DNA from: Ecdyonurus torrentis
Taxonomy: Eukaryota > Arthropoda > Insecta > Ephemeroptera > Heptageniidae
Reading direction: 5' to 3'
Assembly (NCBI GenBank): GCA_949318235.1
Contig: OX439131.1
Span: 29,141,518 to 29,205,517 of the forward strand
Length of the DNA: 64,000 nt
Shown: positions 39,561-52,591 of the stretch, one piece after another
How positions within the stretch are numbered: position 1 is the stretch's first letter
How the letters are laid out: every line of letters begins with the position of its first letter
The notes under the pieces: model-generated
The model's input: only the letters and a program-made list of their open reading frames with translations
Told to the model about the DNA's origin: nothing
The model's database searches: none
Program-made: the position numbers and the translations under genes

Positions 39561-39908
39561 TTAAAGGAATAGACCAGAAGAAAACATAAGCATTTATATC
39601 CCAGAACACTTGATGGGACATACATAAATAACTTTAGTTTGTCTCAAAATCCAATAGCTCCGTAGCAGTGATTAGAAAATTCGATTTATGCAACCCGCAC
39701 AACATTTTTTTTTTTTACTAATTTTTGCATGTTTCTGACGTCAGAAACATGAATAATCACGCAAATTGCATACTGTATGTACAGTATTTTCACTTTCTAT
39801 TGTAGGGCTACATTAACATTCTGGTAAAAATTGTAATCAGTTTTAAAGATCCTACTCGTGTTTATTCATTAAAAAGCACAAGTTGTTTTATGTGGTCTAT
39901 GGCTTTAA
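39561..39908 (+). mobile_element. TTAA-flanked miniature element, family B copy 3
   Basis: The 340-bp element 39565-39904 has TTAA on both sides. It is closely similar to copies 2 and 6 along its length, with a poly-T insertion near 39708-39717. The CRE core at 39736-39743 sits inside an 18-bp perfect palindrome, gtttctgacgtcagaaac. It is non-coding. Confidence 0.88.
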
Positions 39909-40349
39909 ATACTTATGCTAATTTAGATTGTTTGCACAAGTAATGCAGCTTTGCAGTATTTTTTTTTGCCTTGGAATTGTAGCTGTTCCTTTGAGACTAA
40001 ACCAGGCTTTACTAACTATTCAAGCTCACTGTGGCAAGTTATAGTAACGAACACACGATTTACATAAAAGAATTTTTTATTGCATAAAAAGATACTTAAT
40101 GTTAAACTTTACATAAATTCCATAAAGTAATCTATTGCAATCATACCAACGAAAATTATTAAAATAAATGTGTAATTCATATTTTGGGTAAAAATAGTAA
40201 GGTTGTAAGGTACACCCTATAACCGTTATAGGGTGTATCCGCATGACATCAAAATAAATTAATGCGCTTAGAGGCCATACTGGAGTAATGAATAACGACA
40301 TGGCTCAACATAGGAAAACTTCATTTTTGGCTATTTTCTTTTGTAACTC

Positions 40350-40373
40350 TTTTTTTTTTTTTTTTTTTTTTTT
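40350..40373. repeat. Poly-T tract
   Basis: A run of about 24 T followed by a short CTT repeat. Confidence 0.9.
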
Positions 40374-41793
40374 TCTTCTTCTTCTTTTTTTTACTATTTT
40401 TCTCACATACTTGAGATATTAATTCATCCTATTAACAGTATCAATTCTCTCAAAAAGATTGCATAGTATTTTTTAACTGGACAAAACGAGTCATTTTTCT
40501 ATGTGGCTCATGTTTTTGAGTGATCCAACATGGCATTGACTTTAAAATGAATGCATAGATCCTATTACATAAATTTAATAAATATAAAATCGTCATATGA
40601 GTAGGTAAACATGACTGTACAGACTCTGTCATAGAAACTTTTACTCTTTGCCTATACTCTAAGGCAATAGAGTAAAATTTTATATGACAGAGGGTGTACA
40701 TATTTTGAAGTACACAGTTTTTTGTTAATATAAAAAATCAATTCAATAAAAACATTTGAAAACAACAAACGAGAAAACTACAATGATATCTAATATTTTA
40801 TATTCAGTAATTGATACTCAACTACAATATAAATTATAAAATGTAAGAGTGTTGTATAAAATGTAGGTGTATAGAAATATAATATGTTTCTTTATTGAAC
40901 TTGCTGGATGATTAAACTTTACAGATAATTAATTTGATATAGATACACAGACACACAAATATGTGTGTGTATGTATGTGTGTTTTTATATAATATAACAT
41001 GTAGCTTGATATTACAAGCATTTCTTTGACTCTCTACCCGTACAATATTATTGCTATGTAGTGTATATTTATTATTTTTTTTCTATATACGCTCAACATC
41101 ATACGCCTATCACTCGACATTACGTTATTTACACCCCATGACATACCCACAATTTTCTCTCTTTTGTTCATATTATACATTTTTTTCTTGTATTTCCAAG
41201 GAAAAAATAAATATAAAATTATTTCTCTTATATTTATCAAAATTGTTCAAATATTACACAATATTTTATAACAACTATATATTTTTTGATGTAATATCGT
41301 TTTTAATGCCTTTATAAGCAAAATCTACTTTTTAAACAAACAGAAAGTAATAAACCACTATATTATGTATTTAAACAAAAGTTTAATACCCACAAAAAGT
41401 ATTTAAAATCTGATATTTATTATATTGAAAACAAACTCACATTTATTATATTATCATTATCATTTTAATATAATTTTAAAGAAATAAGAAATCATAAGTT
41501 GTTTTTTTAAAGGTAAAAAATAATTTTAAAGTTATAACGGATTTAAGTTTTACGTAACATGTGACAAAATTTGATATGCAAAGCTCGTATCTCTAGGTTA
41601 CAAGTCGGTATGCTAATTGCATTGACTTGTCTGGTATATACGGTACTTCAATCTCTCTCTCTCTTCCTATGTCTGTCTACCAAGAGTGACTGCTATAGGG
41701 ATGAAGTATAATATATATGTATGTCTGTTCTGTTAGCTCTGTTTCACTCAATTTAATTATCAACTGTATAATATACAATACTATATGTATACC

Positions 41794-41898
<105 letters not shown>

Positions 41899-42388
41899 TC
41901 TAAATTAATTTAATGAAAGCTATTCTAATTTTAAATATAAAGATAATTATTGTATTATGTTAATTATTTTATTAACTAATTTATCTTATCTACCTGCTTA
42001 AACTAAAATATTATTTGAAACCTATAGAATATTGTCATATAATAAAGTATAATACTAACTTTAAAAGTATAATTTTTCGTGTATAAGTTATTTAATAACA
42101 AGTGGAAGTTTGTTTTATTTTGTTGTTGTTGTTGATATTAATAATAAGCACATTTAATGTCACGTTGTATGTGAAATAATTCAACTTTCTACCTTGTATA
42201 ATTACAAATATTATTTTGAGATGAACAAGGTAAGTATTCTCGTTATCTCTATAATTTGTCTTTTCTAATCATGGCGTTTATTAGTTCGCTTAAACTATTG
42301 TTCTTACCCTTTCTACATACAAATGGATAGTGAATTGAGAGGAAAGGAAGGAGTAAGTGGGGGAAAAGAGAGGAAGAGAGTGAGTGAG

Positions 42389-42389
<1 letters not shown>

Positions 42390-42419
<30 letters not shown>
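42390..42419. repeat. (GA)n microsatellite
   Basis: About 15 GA units inside a wider purine-rich stretch from 42340. Confidence 0.93.
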
Positions 42420-42423
<4 letters not shown>

Positions 42424-45194
42424 TTTTGTTCTTTTAAGGCAAAGGATGATAATCCGGTTCAGTAGATTAAAATAAACGACAACTGAGAGTATGTATAATA
42501 AGCCATCATGATATTATACCAAATAAAGACAGTTCTATAAAATTACTATTCATGTCAAAATTTTGAGACTCAAATAAAATTTATTGTACGTACATTAAAT
42601 TAAAAATAAGATATCATGATTGCAAACAAAATAGTATAATATAATTTTTTTTAACCAAGCAAGTACATTATTCAATTTATCGCAATTATAGAACACGTTG
42701 ACTAAACTCTAACAAAATCAAACACAATTTCATGCTTCAATGAACAAACAATGAAACATAATTATTAATTAATATATATAGAATATTTTAATGAGTTTTT
42801 TTTCATGCATATAAACACTGGTATTTTTTATAATAAAGAATTAATACCTCATTTTAAATTACAGTATATTATATTTATTTACTTCTAATTAATTTTTATT
42901 GAATTTATTTTGTCCCCTTTTTCTAGATAATTAAAAAAAAACTCTCATTAGTAATATATAGCAGAAATGTAAATTTTAATTATACATTTCTGAAATAATC
43001 ATTAGAAAAATAATTTAAATTGAAATCAAAAGAAAAAATGAAATCATACCGCCAATTTCATTAGATTTAAAAGGCATAACGTTATTACATATTTTTTAAA
43101 CGAAAAATGGGCAATGTTAATCTCAGTGTATATATGTAAATTATTCAATTGAGAAACAAATAAATATTAGTTAAATTGTAAAGAATTAAAAATATTATAT
43201 TACAAAACCTCTTGGCTATGAACTCTAATGAAATATTTTAGTCATTCATAAGAAAGTAAGAACAATAAATAAACAAACGGATTTCATTGCGCGAAATCAG
43301 GTTAAAAATCTCTCAACTGTTTCAATCTGCGAATAAAATAAATATATTATGTTTAACTAATAATAAGAAAAAAATGTGTAACCTACATTTTTTTAACTGA
43401 CTGCATTTAGTTTTTTTTTAATACACAACTATATATTCAAGTGTTATAGAGCAATACAAAATTTTCCATTAAATACTACAAAATGCCTGAAGTTAAACTA
43501 AAGATTAAAATATGACGTACTATAATAAATAAAAATTATACTGAAATGCTGATGTAATGAATATATAATAATAATAATAATAAACTTTTATTCTGAGAAT
43601 TATTTACATAAACATTACACAATAAATCAAAATTTCCACTTTAGTAAAATATAATGAATATAAAATATAATTTTAAAAAAAAGTTATAGCTGAAAATTTT
43701 TAATATTACGAATAAAAAAAAATGAGATAATGATTTTTAAAATGTCTATGTAAGAGTTATATATGTGTTTATTTCTTTTTACCTACTGGAATGTGAGAGT
43801 AAAAATAAGGGGGTGGAGTTTTTTTTTCTCTCTCTCTCTCACCCAGAAAACATACATGGGGTTTAAATCTCTCTTGGGAGTCGTAAAGAGTTCATGTGTG
43901 TGTGTTTGTGTGTGTATTTGAGTTGGAATAGTATTGTACAGGCAAAGGGCGGACGTACTGTACAGTACAGAGAAACATTCGTATACTTACTACTAGTATC
44001 TAGCTACTGTATATATAGTTGAAAGTTGTGTGTTGGTTCAATAATATCAGTCTCTCCTTTTATACATGTTTGTTGTATACATTTATATTACTTTATTGTA
44101 TTTATCCACGTTCTTTAAACTTAATCTCTGTGAAATAAATAAATAAATAAAAAACTTCTGTTCATTCAATTTGTTTTTTAAAAACATTTTATACTAAATC
44201 TTTAATAACAATGGATAAAGATGTGTGTTTATGGTTTGCCTTAAAAAGAAAACGTTGTAAGTACGCTAAAAAAAATATAATTGTTATAAAATTGTTAAAC
44301 TGAAATAAAATACAGATTGATATGTAACACTTCAAAAGTTACCTATAGATTGGTAAAATTGGTATAAATTAAATCATTTTGAAGGACGTAGAAGAAATAA
44401 TCAAGTAAACGAAACGTTTGTCATATCTATTGTTCCGTCAAAAACGATAATTTAATAAAATAAAATATCAAAAATGTTTCATAACTTTTTTGTTATATTG
44501 TCGCTAAGAAAAAAATAATAATAAAGTACGCAATAAAATCCAATATTTTGATTGTTACTTTATAATAACGTTATTATGTTAACTGAATCGTAAGCAATAT
44601 CTTTGATAAATCGTGTGTGAGTATATTATCAAAACTTCAATACCTATATTGAAAAGAACAGCGTATGTATACGTGCGTATAGAAATGTATTGCTTTATTA
44701 AATCGTATATACGTATAACTGTTTTAAAATTATTGGATTTTTTTTTTTTTTTTAACTTGCCATTTCTGGATTTTATATTTTATAGGATTTAAAATGATAC
44801 GTTTAATTGAACATGTCAATAGAAGTACATTCCCCCTTATATAAAATCATATAATTCATTACTTCAATAAGATGATTGCATTTTGAATATTATAAATAAC
44901 TCTACTTATTATGCACATTAATAAAATTGACCTTTAACTTTTCAAGTATTTAAAACGTAGTTATTAATTGCACTGTTTTAAAGAAGTAGCATATTTCTTA
45001 TTTATAAGTAGAAGAATTCAGTTGAACATTTCCACAAACCTTAATTACATATATATATATATACATAATTATATTATATATAAAAGTTGATAATAATAAT
45101 AAATAGTTTTTATTGAGAGGCCACAAAATGTATACACCCACTTACATGGTCCTCTGACATATATTAAACATAATTCTCATATGTGTGCACTTCT

Positions 45195-45498
45195 TTAAAA
45201 GCGTAGACCACCTTGAACAAACAACTTGTCTAATATCCTAACATACCTATAAATATCAACGTTAAATCGGCAGAAATCATTGATTTCTAATTTATTTTCC
45301 ATTCACATGCGGGTTTATGACGTCACAGCTCACTGGTCCACGCTCGCGGAAACAAGCGAGCTGTGACGTCATAAACCTGTGCCATTTTGTGCATGGAAAA
45401 TAAATTATAAATCAATGACTCCGGCCAAATAAACGTTGATATTTAGGTATATTATGATATTAGATAAGTTTTTTGTACAAGGTGTTCTACGCCTTTAA
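45195..45498. mobile_element. TTAA-flanked fold-back miniature element, family C
   Basis: The 296-bp element 45199-45494 has TTAA on both sides. The ends are AAGCGTAGACCACCTTG and the inverse of AGGCGTAGAACACCTTG. Pairing runs nearly to the centre, where gggtttatgacgtcacagct faces its imperfect complement around cggaaacaagcg. TGACGTCA occurs in each arm at 45318-45325 and 45364-45371. The terminal sequence AGGCGTAGA resembles family B (AGGCATAGA), so the two families probably used related transposases. Confidence 0.85.
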
Positions 45499-46042
45499 GA
45501 TGCCTTGGTTGTAACATACGTACTACGTAACAAAGCAAGTTTCACTTCAATAAACAGTACATGTCACGATTAAGACTTAAATCCGTTCACGTCTCACATT
45601 TTATCACTATAAAGTACAGCCATGTTAAACTTTCAACTAAAGATACGTAAGTTAAAAAAAAAAACTTTTGTAATTTCCTGGACTTTAAATTTTTTAAAAT
45701 CATTTATACTTGAGAGAAAAATGTATACATTTAAATATTTAAAGTTATAGTTTCTAAGCTCAGATCGAATTATTAATATAATGAAGTTAGATATTATTAT
45801 AATTTAAAAACAATTTTATATAATATTCTATTTTATCCTAAATATATTATGTATATAGATATAGAGAGGATAGAATGAAGTATAATATGAAAGTTTAATA
45901 TTTAAATATAATGAGTTAAGTTTTACTTTGCAGTGTCTGTTATATACTATTCAGCAATGTATGAAACAACTATAATGCTTAAAGCTTTTTGGTACGAGAT
46001 CTCTTATAGTTTACCCGTGTGTATAGAATTTTATATGAATAT

Positions 46043-46083
46043 ACACACACATACATACATACATACATACATACATACATACA
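46043..46083. repeat. (CATA)n microsatellite
   Basis: A short CA run followed by about 8 CATA units. The THTYIHTYIH frame is a repeat translation. Confidence 0.94.
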
Positions 46084-46732
46084 AAATGAATTGCTGTTAA
46101 GTAAGCTCTTGTATATTTACGAAAATAAGTATAAGCTAAAATTGTTATCATATATACAGTTTAGTTGGGCTTTTCATGTTGATTTTTGGATGTTTTCCCA
46201 TGTTTTACTATTTTCTACGTATATATACATACGAAAACACTATTTATAATTAATATTACCGAGTTTGCATATATTTTAGCTTATCATTTAACTTTTTTTT
46301 TTCTATTTTATAATGTTATTTTATATTACGTTTTTACTCTTTGTTTTATGTTGTAAAGAGAAGAAAACTAAATTTACGTGGTTTTTTTAAAGCAAAATAT
46401 TTATTATACAGTTAAAGTATAATACTGATTCAACTTCCTGTGTAGTATTACAATATTTTTACTTTAAATGCATGTAAAATATCAGCTACTAGCTGAATTG
46501 TAAAGTGGATTTTAGTTTGAGATAATTCTTGTCTTACAATGACGAAATAGAGAAAAATTGAAGAAGTTGTCAGTTTTAGGTGATGAATGTATCTAAAAAA
46601 AAACTCATATATTATGTTGAAATTCTCAGGCAAAGATACGAAATATAGTTTTTTCATGTATATTTTTAGTGATGTGTTACTGTTTTAAAATGTTAAATGT
46701 CTTGGGATCTTTTTCTTTTCTTTTCAGGACAC

Positions 46733-47072
46733 TTAAAGCCATAGACTACATAAAACAACATATGCTTTTTAATGATTAAACACAAAATGGGATTTCCAAA
46801 ACTGATGACGACTTTTTTACGAGAATGTAAATATTGACCCACAAGAGAGCGTGAAAATACTGTAAAGTATGCTATTTGGATGACTATTCCTGTTTTTAAC
46901 GTTAGATAAGGCAAAAATTAGTATGAAAATGTTGAGCGGGTTGCATAAGTCAACATTTTCTAATCAATGCTACGGCGCTAGGTTTTTGAGACAAAGAAAT
47001 GTTATTTATGTAAGTCTCATCAAGTGTTTCATGAGGTAAATGCTAATATTTACTTATGTTGTAGTCATTTAA
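46733..47072 (-). mobile_element. TTAA-flanked miniature element, family B copy 4 (inverted)
   Basis: The 332-bp element 46737-47068 is in the opposite orientation to the other copies. Its left end AGCCATAGACTACATAAAAC corresponds to the right end of copies 2, 3 and 6. TTAA is present on both sides. The CRE core is mutated here to TAACGTTA. It faces copy 5 head to head, with about 111 bp between them. Confidence 0.82.
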
Positions 47073-47175
47073 AGTTAATCACTGTAGTATAATTTTAAAA
47101 AGAAAATCAGTGCTTCTGTAAACTGGTTTGGAATCAATGTACTCTTATCTTAAGAGTAGTAAAATTTATCATGCT

Positions 47176-47510
47176 TTAAAGGCATAGACAACATGAAAAC
47201 ATTAGCAAATTATATCACAAAACACTTTATGGGACTTTCATAAATAACGTTAAATGGTCTCAAAAGCCAACTGCAGCGCCGTAGCAGTGATCAGAAAATT
47301 TTGATTTATGGAACTTACGCAACATTTTTATACTAGTTTTTGCCTGTTTCTGACGTCATAAACAGAAATATTCACGCAAATTGCATACTTTACAGTTTCG
47401 TTACGCTGTCTTGTGGGGCCACATTTACATTCTGGAAAAAATTATTATCAGTTTTGTAGATACCATTTTGTGTTAAAGAACATGTTGTTTCATGTTTTCT
47501 ATGCCTGCAA
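47176..47510 (+). mobile_element. TTAA-flanked miniature element, family B copy 5
   Basis: The 327-bp element 47180-47506 starts AGGCATAGACAACATG and ends TTCTATGCCT, like copy 1. The left flank is TTAA; the right flank is GCAA, a decayed site. TGACGTCA is at 47351-47358. The interior matches copy 1 and the others. It is non-coding. Confidence 0.85.
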
Positions 47511-48656
47511 ACAAAACTCAATAAATTAAAGTAATTTAGATATAATTAAGTATGCTTAAATAAATACTATAAAATGTTTAATTACTGCAATAAAGATGTT
47601 TAAAAATTATGATAATAATGTACCAATTATCATGTTGTTTTCTACAAAAAATATACAACATAATAATAATATTTTTATTTACAATGAGTGATTATAAATT
47701 GATATAAAACTAAAGACATTTATATTTGTAAATTTTAAATGTGTAATTGAGATTGTGATAGATGGAATGATTGTTATTGATAAGTGATATTAACGTACGT
47801 TATATATCGACAGGTCTTGACTGAGGTCTTTCCCTGTCACGAGTTGTGTCAATCCATTAGTCAACTCCAAATTGAACTTGTGTTTTCCACACTAACATCT
47901 GCAGCAATTTTTTAGCTTCACTTTCTCCTGCTTTTTTTATATATACTTTAAGTTTTAACTTTCAAGTCTAAAAATTTTTGAAGTTGCATGTAATGATGTA
48001 TGTAATGTAAAATAAATTGTTAATGAGCTCTGGAAAAAAACATTTGAGTGACATGTTATATTATTCGAGGATGAAAATTTAATAAAACTGTATTTTTTAT
48101 ATACAGATTTACTCACATCATTTTTATATACGTTTTTTTTTTTTTTTAATTTCAAATTTTTAATTCTAACGTTTAAATTTTCCTACATTAAAATATTGCA
48201 TACATATTGTATTTTAATATACAGAAATAATATTCTTTATCTTACAAGAACTAATTAAAAGTATTATAAAAATTAATGAATGATTTATTAAACTTATTTA
48301 CTTATAAGAATCTAATGTTTGAAATAGTTGAGAATTTATTTATTTTTTATTTTATTTTCCTATTATTATTATTATTGTAAAATGTAAATAAGTAGATTTT
48401 AAAGTTAGTTTGTATGTTAGTGACGCAAGTATTATTATACAAAAGTAACATGAGTTTTATTTCAAAATTTCACTTATTTGCTTACATGCTTTTGTCAGTG
48501 GTGACACTATAACTATACATTGTGAGTATAGTTAGAACAACACAAGTAGTGTACCAGTAGTTACATTTTAACAACAACGTAATATGTACCACGCTGAGCT
48601 TTATTTGTAATCTAAACCATAAGAGTTATGTGAGAAACAGAAAAAAAAGAGTGGGT

Positions 48657-48659
<3 letters not shown>

Positions 48660-48692
<33 letters not shown>
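48660..48692. repeat. (GA)n microsatellite
   Basis: About 16 GA units, the first of two GA tracts separated by about 97 bp. Confidence 0.94.
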
Positions 48693-48699
<7 letters not shown>

Positions 48700-48782
48700 T
48701 GAAATCCAAGTTTGTGTTTTAATACAAGTTTTCCAGCTGTGACCGAAATACTTTGTGGTTGCTTGTTTGAAAAAGATAAAAG

Positions 48783-48787
<5 letters not shown>

Positions 48788-48815
<28 letters not shown>
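48788..48815. repeat. (GA)n microsatellite
   Basis: About 13 GA units, the second of the pair. Both tracts make SLSL-type frames on the minus strand that are not genes. Confidence 0.93.
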
Positions 48816-48823
<8 letters not shown>

Positions 48824-50219
48824 ATGAGAGAAAAATATCTGAAAAACATAATATCAAAAACAAGCTTTTATTTTAATGATGTAACGACACGTAATATTTC
48901 AGAGTATATGCTGCTATTTCAATAATTACTTTTAATCACAATTATTTTGATAAAATTGAAAAAAAAAATTGAAAATAAAGAAAATTCAAATTATGAAATA
49001 GGTATATTAAAATATGATATAACCATATTTGTTGATCTTTTACAAAGAATTATTATTAATTATGATGTACAACATGTAAAACATTAAAATTCTATAAGTC
49101 CAACAGTTGAATTTCAATATGTATAGTTGGAATTATAAATGCACTACCTACAAAAATTGACTATTAAAACACTGTGGAAACTTGTGTATAAATTTGGGTA
49201 AACTAATTCTTTTCAAAACACAAAGATTTGACTAAAATTAGCTGTCCTTTAAAAATCCTTTGATTTATCGGGGGTCAAAATTGTGACCAATTTACTGCTT
49301 GTGTTCCTCTTGATTGTCAAGAGTTACGGCTTGGGTCACTGCCTTTCGTAGTTGCCAAAGAATAAAAATTCAAGAAAATAAATTAGTTTTACAGTAAGTA
49401 CGCCATTGATGAAACTCTTATAAATTTTCTCAAACGTAAGAAAAGGAATTGAATAGATGAAAAGAATATAGGTTTTGGAGGATTTTAACATGCGAATCCT
49501 TTTATTCAGCCAGAAGAAATAAGAAAAATTAATACTTTTGAGTTGCAAATTTGATAGTTATTCCATATTTTATTAAGTAAGAAAAAAAAATGCATTAAAT
49601 TTTTTTTAATTAAATTCAGTATGGTGTAATATAAATACATTTTAATGGATTTCAGGAAAACATAAAAAATAATTAAATATAATTAATAATAATTAAAACT
49701 TCTAATTTTTTGCTGCGTAATGCTAAAAGTTAAAAACAAATAATTCAATTAAAAAAACTGTTCATGATTTACTTTTATAATAATTATATACATCATTTAC
49801 AAATTTAATTAAAATAAAATTTTAATATTCATTATTTACTAACCTTTACAAAATAATAATTAACAATAATAAAAAACATTTAACCAAAAAATTAGCATTA
49901 TTTAAAAAATGATTTTAAATTACTAAACAAGGTATGAAAATAGTGTAATAATAATAATAATATAAATAACAATTTTTTTCCTAGATATACTGTATATTAA
50001 AATGAAAATGAATAATTTAAAATAATTTATAGCAACCACGTAAAATGATTTTTATTTTAATTTTAACTATATGAATAATTTAAAACTAAAAAATTTTATA
50101 AATTAGACACTCTGGCTGTATGAGTAGTATTTGCAATGGAACATTTTGAGTTCTTCATGTTGTAGTACCTAAAAATATAAGGCTTACATAGACCACTGAC
50201 CACTTCTGTGTGTGTTAGT

Positions 50220-50221
<2 letters not shown>

Positions 50222-50273
<52 letters not shown>
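50222..50273. repeat. (GA)n microsatellite
   Basis: About 26 GA units. Confidence 0.95.
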
Positions 50274-50277
<4 letters not shown>

Positions 50278-50810
50278 CTCTATGACATGTCCAGCTAGAT
50301 TGGATTAAACTACACACTTTATGACATGCAAGTTCGTTACTGTACGTATGACGTATATAATATAATAATTGACGACATTTTATTTTTATCATGAAAATGA
50401 GACACAATTTTTTTTTTTTTTTTTTGGAGATATATATTTTTATCTATTATTTAAAAAGGAAAACGGATTTTTAGATATTTGATATATTATTGCAGATATT
50501 ATTGATTTTATAATTCAAAAATGACACTACTTGTTATTTTTTAATCAAATATTTAATCTGTCAAAGTTAATAATATACCAAGATTGCAGCCAAAGATAAT
50601 TTAAAAAAAAAAGAAAGGAAAGGTTGACGCAACTATTCGTTCCGTATTATAAAATAACTAGATCATGGCAACAACGAATAGCCATCAGCTCTTGTAATCA
50701 AAATATAGCCTATGGATTTTGATTGAACTTTCGTATAGAAAAAAAACTATTTATTTATATATCAATATGTTACTAACAAAATTTTATTAAATTGAATAAC
50801 TGTCACAGTT

Positions 50811-50813
<3 letters not shown>

Positions 50814-50866
<53 letters not shown>
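50814..50866. repeat. (TA)n microsatellite
   Basis: About 26 TA units. Confidence 0.95.
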
Positions 50867-50871
<5 letters not shown>

Positions 50872-52454
50872 GTAGTATATATGATTAAACTTTTTTCTTT
50901 CAGTTACTTCAAAGTGTTTATTAAACTGAAAACTGATGTTCATTTTAAAATCATTTGTACTTGATGGCATGGTTTAAATGTTCTTTTGTATGGCAATAAA
51001 ATCAATATTCATGGTTTAAAATATTAACATTCATTTAAATATTTAATTTAAATATAAATGTATATGCGTGTGTGTGTATAAGAGTGTATAGTGAGTATGA
51101 ATAGAAGGCATTTAAAAACATACTGTTTAACGATTTTTGTTTTATAAAATAAATTTTTACGCTCATTCATACAAACACAATAATAGTTATCTTGGGTCCT
51201 ATTATTCAAATGCTAAAAAAAAAAAGACGAGAAAAAAAAATCATGTAACAATATACATACCAAAGAATATATCCCATTTATCTAATAATATGACATACCG
51301 AAAGAATTTTTAGAGGGGTAAGAAAAAAGAATACATAGATCTTTGCTATTTTTTTTTCTATCGTAGTTTTTATTACATCTTACTATTTTAGCACAAAGCT
51401 AAAAATGCTCTATAGAATTAAATTATCAAGTCGTATGGTATAAAAATTTCAAATATATTTTAAAATCTCATGGGTACAATAGAATAGCGTGGCTATAGAT
51501 TTATGATTGTTCCGATGCTGATTATTATTATGAGAGAGTATGAGGATTCTCTCTCTCTCTCTCTGAGTACTATATGTATGTGTGCTTTGCTGACTACAGT
51601 AGGTTCACTCGTTCAATACTTGCCGCCCGCCCAACACATTTTCTCTAACAGTTACCTCGAATATATGTCTACACCTGCTATGTGATAATGTTAGCTCCCA
51701 CGCCCCTTGTAGGTAGCCAACACATACTACTATGCCTTTTGCATATAATAATTTATATTATAATGTTTCAAACTATAAATGTTAATTCTCAAAAACTTTT
51801 TTTTATTATTATTTAAAAGTACATTAATAATTTTTATAATTATCACTATGAAATGTGTAGTGGGTTGAGGTAAAAGTTTAAAAATATATATATTACATAG
51901 TTTGTTTGGATATTTTTACAACGCTAATATATTTTGCCATGCAAAAAATAAAAAGCGCTGTACAAAGCAGGGTTATTTTTTTTTATTTAGATTAATATCA
52001 TCGACGAAGAAAAATCTTGAAAATTATTTAAATGATTTTTTTAAAGGTAATTGAAAAAAATAGTTAAATTTAAGTTATTTTCGAGCAAGTTTTTCTACTG
52101 AAATAGAAATGAAAAATAATTTTATCCTACATGGTTTTAAATAATAGTAAATAGTCTTTTTTGAGTACAGATGCAGAAACAAACGGTTTCTGGATGACAA
52201 ATTTATGCCTTTTTTTTTGTTCTTCTAAAAATTCGTCTCATAAAATTTTATCTTACATAAATAGCGGTGTAATAACACAAATTCACATAATAGGAGAATT
52301 TTAAAGCTGTATTACTAAAATAAGCATTCAATGAATCTCTTCATGTATGAGCACTATTTTTTAACTTCTTTCAACGTCTTTTGTTTGACATATTCAAATT
52401 TTACTCAATTTATTTATCTCTTGAGATATTGCTGACTTAAAGAGAGAAAGAAAG

Positions 52455-52591
<137 letters not shown>

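Noticed and set aside
42221..42235. Plus-strand ATGAACAAG|gtaagt resembling a first exon with a perfect donor
   Set aside because: The surrounding sequence is AT-rich, there is no supporting open frame or promoter signal, and such a site can arise by chance in 64 kb.
47815..47925. Mixed-composition patch with ttgctgcag acceptor-like site on the minus strand
   Set aside because: The frame after the ATG closes in 13 codons and there is no donor.
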